NCBI RefSeq assembly: GCF_934924865.1 | Contig: NZ_OW235315.1 | Span: forward strand, 248,001 to 312,000 | Source of the DNA: Tepidibacter aestuarii | Lineage (GTDB): Bacteria; Bacillota; Clostridia; Peptostreptococcales; Peptostreptococcaceae | DNA: 64,000 bases | Reading direction: 5' to 3' | Shown: positions 62,301-64,000 of the stretch, one piece after another | Layout: every line of letters starts with the position of its first letter | How positions within the stretch are numbered: position 1 is the stretch's first letter | Made by a program: the position numbers and the translations under genes | Notes under the pieces: generated by a model | The model's input: only the letters and a program-made list of their open reading frames with translations | Told to the model about the DNA's origin: nothing | Database searches by the model: none

Positions 62301-63599
62301 ATGAGAGAAAAAGAATTTGCTAAGGATCTTATAGATTATGCTTATAAGGGGGCTAGTTCTTTTCATGCTGTTAAGACTAGTGCTGATATTTTAGAAAAAG
62401 AAGGATTTAAGGAGTTAAAGTTAACTGATAAGTGGGAGATTAAAAAGGGTGGCAAGTACTTTGTGACTAAGAATTCTTCAGCTCTTGTAGCTTTTGAGAT
62501 AAACTCTGATAATGTTGATGAGGAAGGGTTTAGAATAATAGCATCTCATAGTGATGCCCCTTGCTTTAGAATAAAGCCAAGTCCTGAAATGGTAAGTGAG
62601 AAGGTTTACTTAAAATTAAATACTGAAGTTTATGGAGGTCCAATTCTTAACACATGGATGGATAGACCTTTAGCTATTGCAGGAAGAGTTGCTGTTAAAA
62701 GCGATAATTTATTAAAGCCAAGAGAAGTACTTGTTAATATAAATAAGCCTATATGTATTATTCCGAATCTTGCTATACATATGAATAGAGATGTAAACAA
62801 AGGTGTTGAACTAAATAAGCAAACAGATATGCTTCCGCTTGTTTCGATAGTAAATGAAAGCTTAGAAAAAGATGATATTTTATTAAAAGAGATAAGTAAA
62901 GAAATTGGTTTGCCTTGTGATGATATACTAGATTTTGATTTATTCTTATATGAATATGAAAAGGGATATTTAGTAGGACTTGATGAGGAATTTATTTCGT
63001 CCGCTAGGTTGGATAACTTAGCTATGGCTCATTCAAGCCTACATGCATTAATAAATTCAAACAATTCAAAAGGAATAAATGTATTTGTTATGTTTGACAA
63101 TGAGGAGATAGGAAGCTCTACAAAACAAGGTGCAGATTCTAATATGTTAAAGAATATACTTGAGAGAATAACTATATCTTTAAATAAAAATAGAGAAGAA
63201 TTCTTTACAAGTATATATAACTCTTTCATAATATCAGCTGATATGGCTCATCCTGTTCATCCTAATAGAGGTGAAAAGCATGATCCTACTAATAGACCGG
63301 TAATAAATAAAGGGCCTGTTATAAAGATAAATGCCAACCAAAAATATACAAGTGATAGCTATTCAATAGCTGTATACGAAGGTATATGTAAAGAAGCGGG
63401 AGTACCTTGTCAAAAATTTGTAAATAGATCAGACCAAGCTGGTGGATCTACTATAGGACCGATATCATCTACTCATCTAGATATAAATAGCGTAGATATA
63501 GGAACATCTATACTTGCTATGCACTCTGTCAGAGAACTCGGAGGAGTAAATGATCACTACTATGCATATAAGAGTTTTATGAAATTTTATGAAGTATAA
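62301..63599 (+). CDS. M18-family aminopeptidase
   Basis: A 432-residue cytoplasmic metallo-aminopeptidase (aspartyl/lysyl aminopeptidase I type). Metal-binding motifs are visible: SHSDAPCFRIKP, ISSARLDNLAMAHS, FDNEEIGSSTKQGADS and ADMAHPVHPN, with a conserved SDQAGGSTIGPI near the C-terminus. It releases N-terminal residues from peptides, as in peptide- and amino-acid-fermenting clostridia. ATG 62301 is chosen, with AAAAGGTGG upstream; the GTG at 62289 lies on that site. Confidence 0.93.
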   Translation: MREKEFAKDLIDYAYKGASSFHAVKTSADILEKEGFKELKLTDKWEIKKGGKYFVTKNSSALVAFEINSDNVDEEGFRIIASHSDAPCFRIKPSPEMVSEKVYLKLNTEVYGGPILNTWMDRPLAIAGRVAVKSDNLLKPREVLVNINKPICIIPNLAIHMNRDVNKGVELNKQTDMLPLVSIVNESLEKDDILLKEISKEIGLPCDDILDFDLFLYEYEKGYLVGLDEEFISSARLDNLAMAHSSLHALINSNNSKGINVFVMFDNEEIGSSTKQGADSNMLKNILERITISLNKNREEFFTSIYNSFIISADMAHPVHPNRGEKHDPTNRPVINKGPVIKINANQKYTSDSYSIAVYEGICKEAGVPCQKFVNRSDQAGGSTIGPISSTHLDINSVDIGTSILAMHSVRELGGVNDHYYAYKSFMKFYEV

Positions 63600-63600
63600 A

Positions 63601-63636
63601 ATATAGCCGCTTTAAGCGGCTATATAAATTTTTTTG
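63601..63636 (+). terminator. Intrinsic terminator after the M18 gene
   Basis: ATATAGCCGCTT-T-AAGCGGCTATAT followed by AAATTTTTTT. Confidence 0.9.
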
Positions 63637-63651
63637 CTAGGGGTGATTTAT

Positions 63652-64000
63652 ATGTTAGGAGTTTGTTTACCTGGAGGAGGAGCAAAAGGAGCTTTTGCGG
63701 CAGGCGTTATATATGGACTTTATGAAAAAGGTGTCAAATTTGATATAGTAACTGGGACTTCCGTTGGAGCTGTTAATGGATACTTTATATACACAGAAAA
63801 TGTTAGAAAACTCAAAGAATTGTGGATAAATATTGATGACAATGAATTAGTAAATCAAAAAATCTGTGGAAAAGTCGTAGATAATTCACAACTTATAAAC
63901 AATTTGAATAATTTAGATGAGAATATAGAATATAATACAGATCTTTATGTTAATTATGTAAATGTCAAAGATAATAAGCTAAGAGAAATAGTTACAAATG
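63652..64000 (+). CDS. Patatin-like phospholipase (N-terminal part, runs off the window)
   Basis: The first 116 residues of a patatin-family lipid acyl hydrolase. The oxyanion-hole motif LPGGGAKGAFAAGVIYGL is at the N-terminus, and the nucleophile elbow GTSVGAVNGY (catalytic Ser in GxSxG) is near residue 40. The catalytic Asp lies beyond the window. There is no signal peptide. ATG is preceded by TAGGGGTGATTTAT. Confidence 0.9.
   Translation, partial: MLGVCLPGGGAKGAFAAGVIYGLYEKGVKFDIVTGTSVGAVNGYFIYTENVRKLKELWINIDDNELVNQKICGKVVDNSQLINNLNNLDENIEYNTDLYVNYVNVKDNKLREIVTN

Overview
The window is AT-rich Firmicute DNA from an anaerobic clostridium. The 16S rRNA sequence, AT-rich codon use, strong Shine-Dalgarno sites with many TTG/GTG starts, the anaerobic (early cobalt insertion) corrinoid pathway and a betaine-type methyltransferase locus all fit the family Peptostreptococcaceae; a Tepidibacter-like genus is a guess from the 16S variable regions only.

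Layout. (1) 1-4.3 kb: end of an unknown gene, a Na+/Ca2+ exchanger, a methionine-rich repeat protein divergent from an exported SLH/DUF6612 protein, and a HAD phosphatase. (2) 4.3-13.0 kb: a corrinoid-dependent demethylation locus. On the minus strand are an APH-type kinase, an EamA transporter, a small winged-helix protein, an MttB-superfamily (non-pyrrolysine) methyltransferase, its corrinoid protein and a methylcorrinoid:tetrahydrofolate methyltransferase. Divergent on the plus strand are the reductive corrinoid activator (RamA/RACE) and a DUF1638 protein. (3) 13.0-30.8 kb: a cobalamin riboswitch with an intrinsic terminator heads one apparent operon: cbiA, cbiB, an ECF S-component, cobD, pduX, cbiC, D, E, T, F, G, H, J, hemA, sirC, hemC, cobA-hemD, hemB, hemL. 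(4) 30.8-32.8 kb: an S1-domain protein and a YjiH-type membrane protein on the minus strand. (5) 32.9-37.7 kb: rRNA operon 1. (6) 37.8-51.4 kb: a second tetrapyrrole/metal island with ahbC, D, A, B (siroheme to heme); then a second cobalamin riboswitch driving btuC, btuD, an exported lipoprotein CbiK chelatase, a BtuF-like lipoprotein fused to SLH repeats, an ABC-2 exporter pair and cbiL; then a chemoreceptor remnant, a CadC-like repressor, a Zn/Cd/Pb ATPase and a small unknown gene. (7) 51.4-56.5 kb: rRNA operon 2, in direct orientation to the first, with tRNA-Ala in the spacer. (8) 56.5-64 kb: a dispersed ~80-nt repeat, an orphan sensor histidine kinase, DUF456, PcrA, an M18 aminopeptidase and the start of a patatin-like phospholipase.

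How it fits together. Glutamyl-tRNA is carried to uroporphyrinogen III, precorrin-2 and sirohydrochlorin (hemA, L, B, C, D, cobA, sirC). From there one branch goes to corrinoids (cbi genes) and another to heme through siroheme (ahb genes). The corrinoid is the cofactor of the neighbouring methyltransferase system. All steps from glutamyl-tRNA to cobyrinate a,c-diamide are encoded here, but cobalt insertion (CbiK) and the next methylation (CbiL) are not in the biosynthetic operon. They sit with a cobalamin-type importer and an exporter, and CbiK carries a lipoprotein signal with no internal start codon. The most interesting hypothesis is therefore an extracytoplasmic cobalt-loading loop: sirohydrochlorin exported, metalated at the cell surface, re-imported, then methylated by CbiL. 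I see no cbiP, cobU/S/C/T, adenosyltransferase or sirohydrochlorin ferrochelatase in the window.
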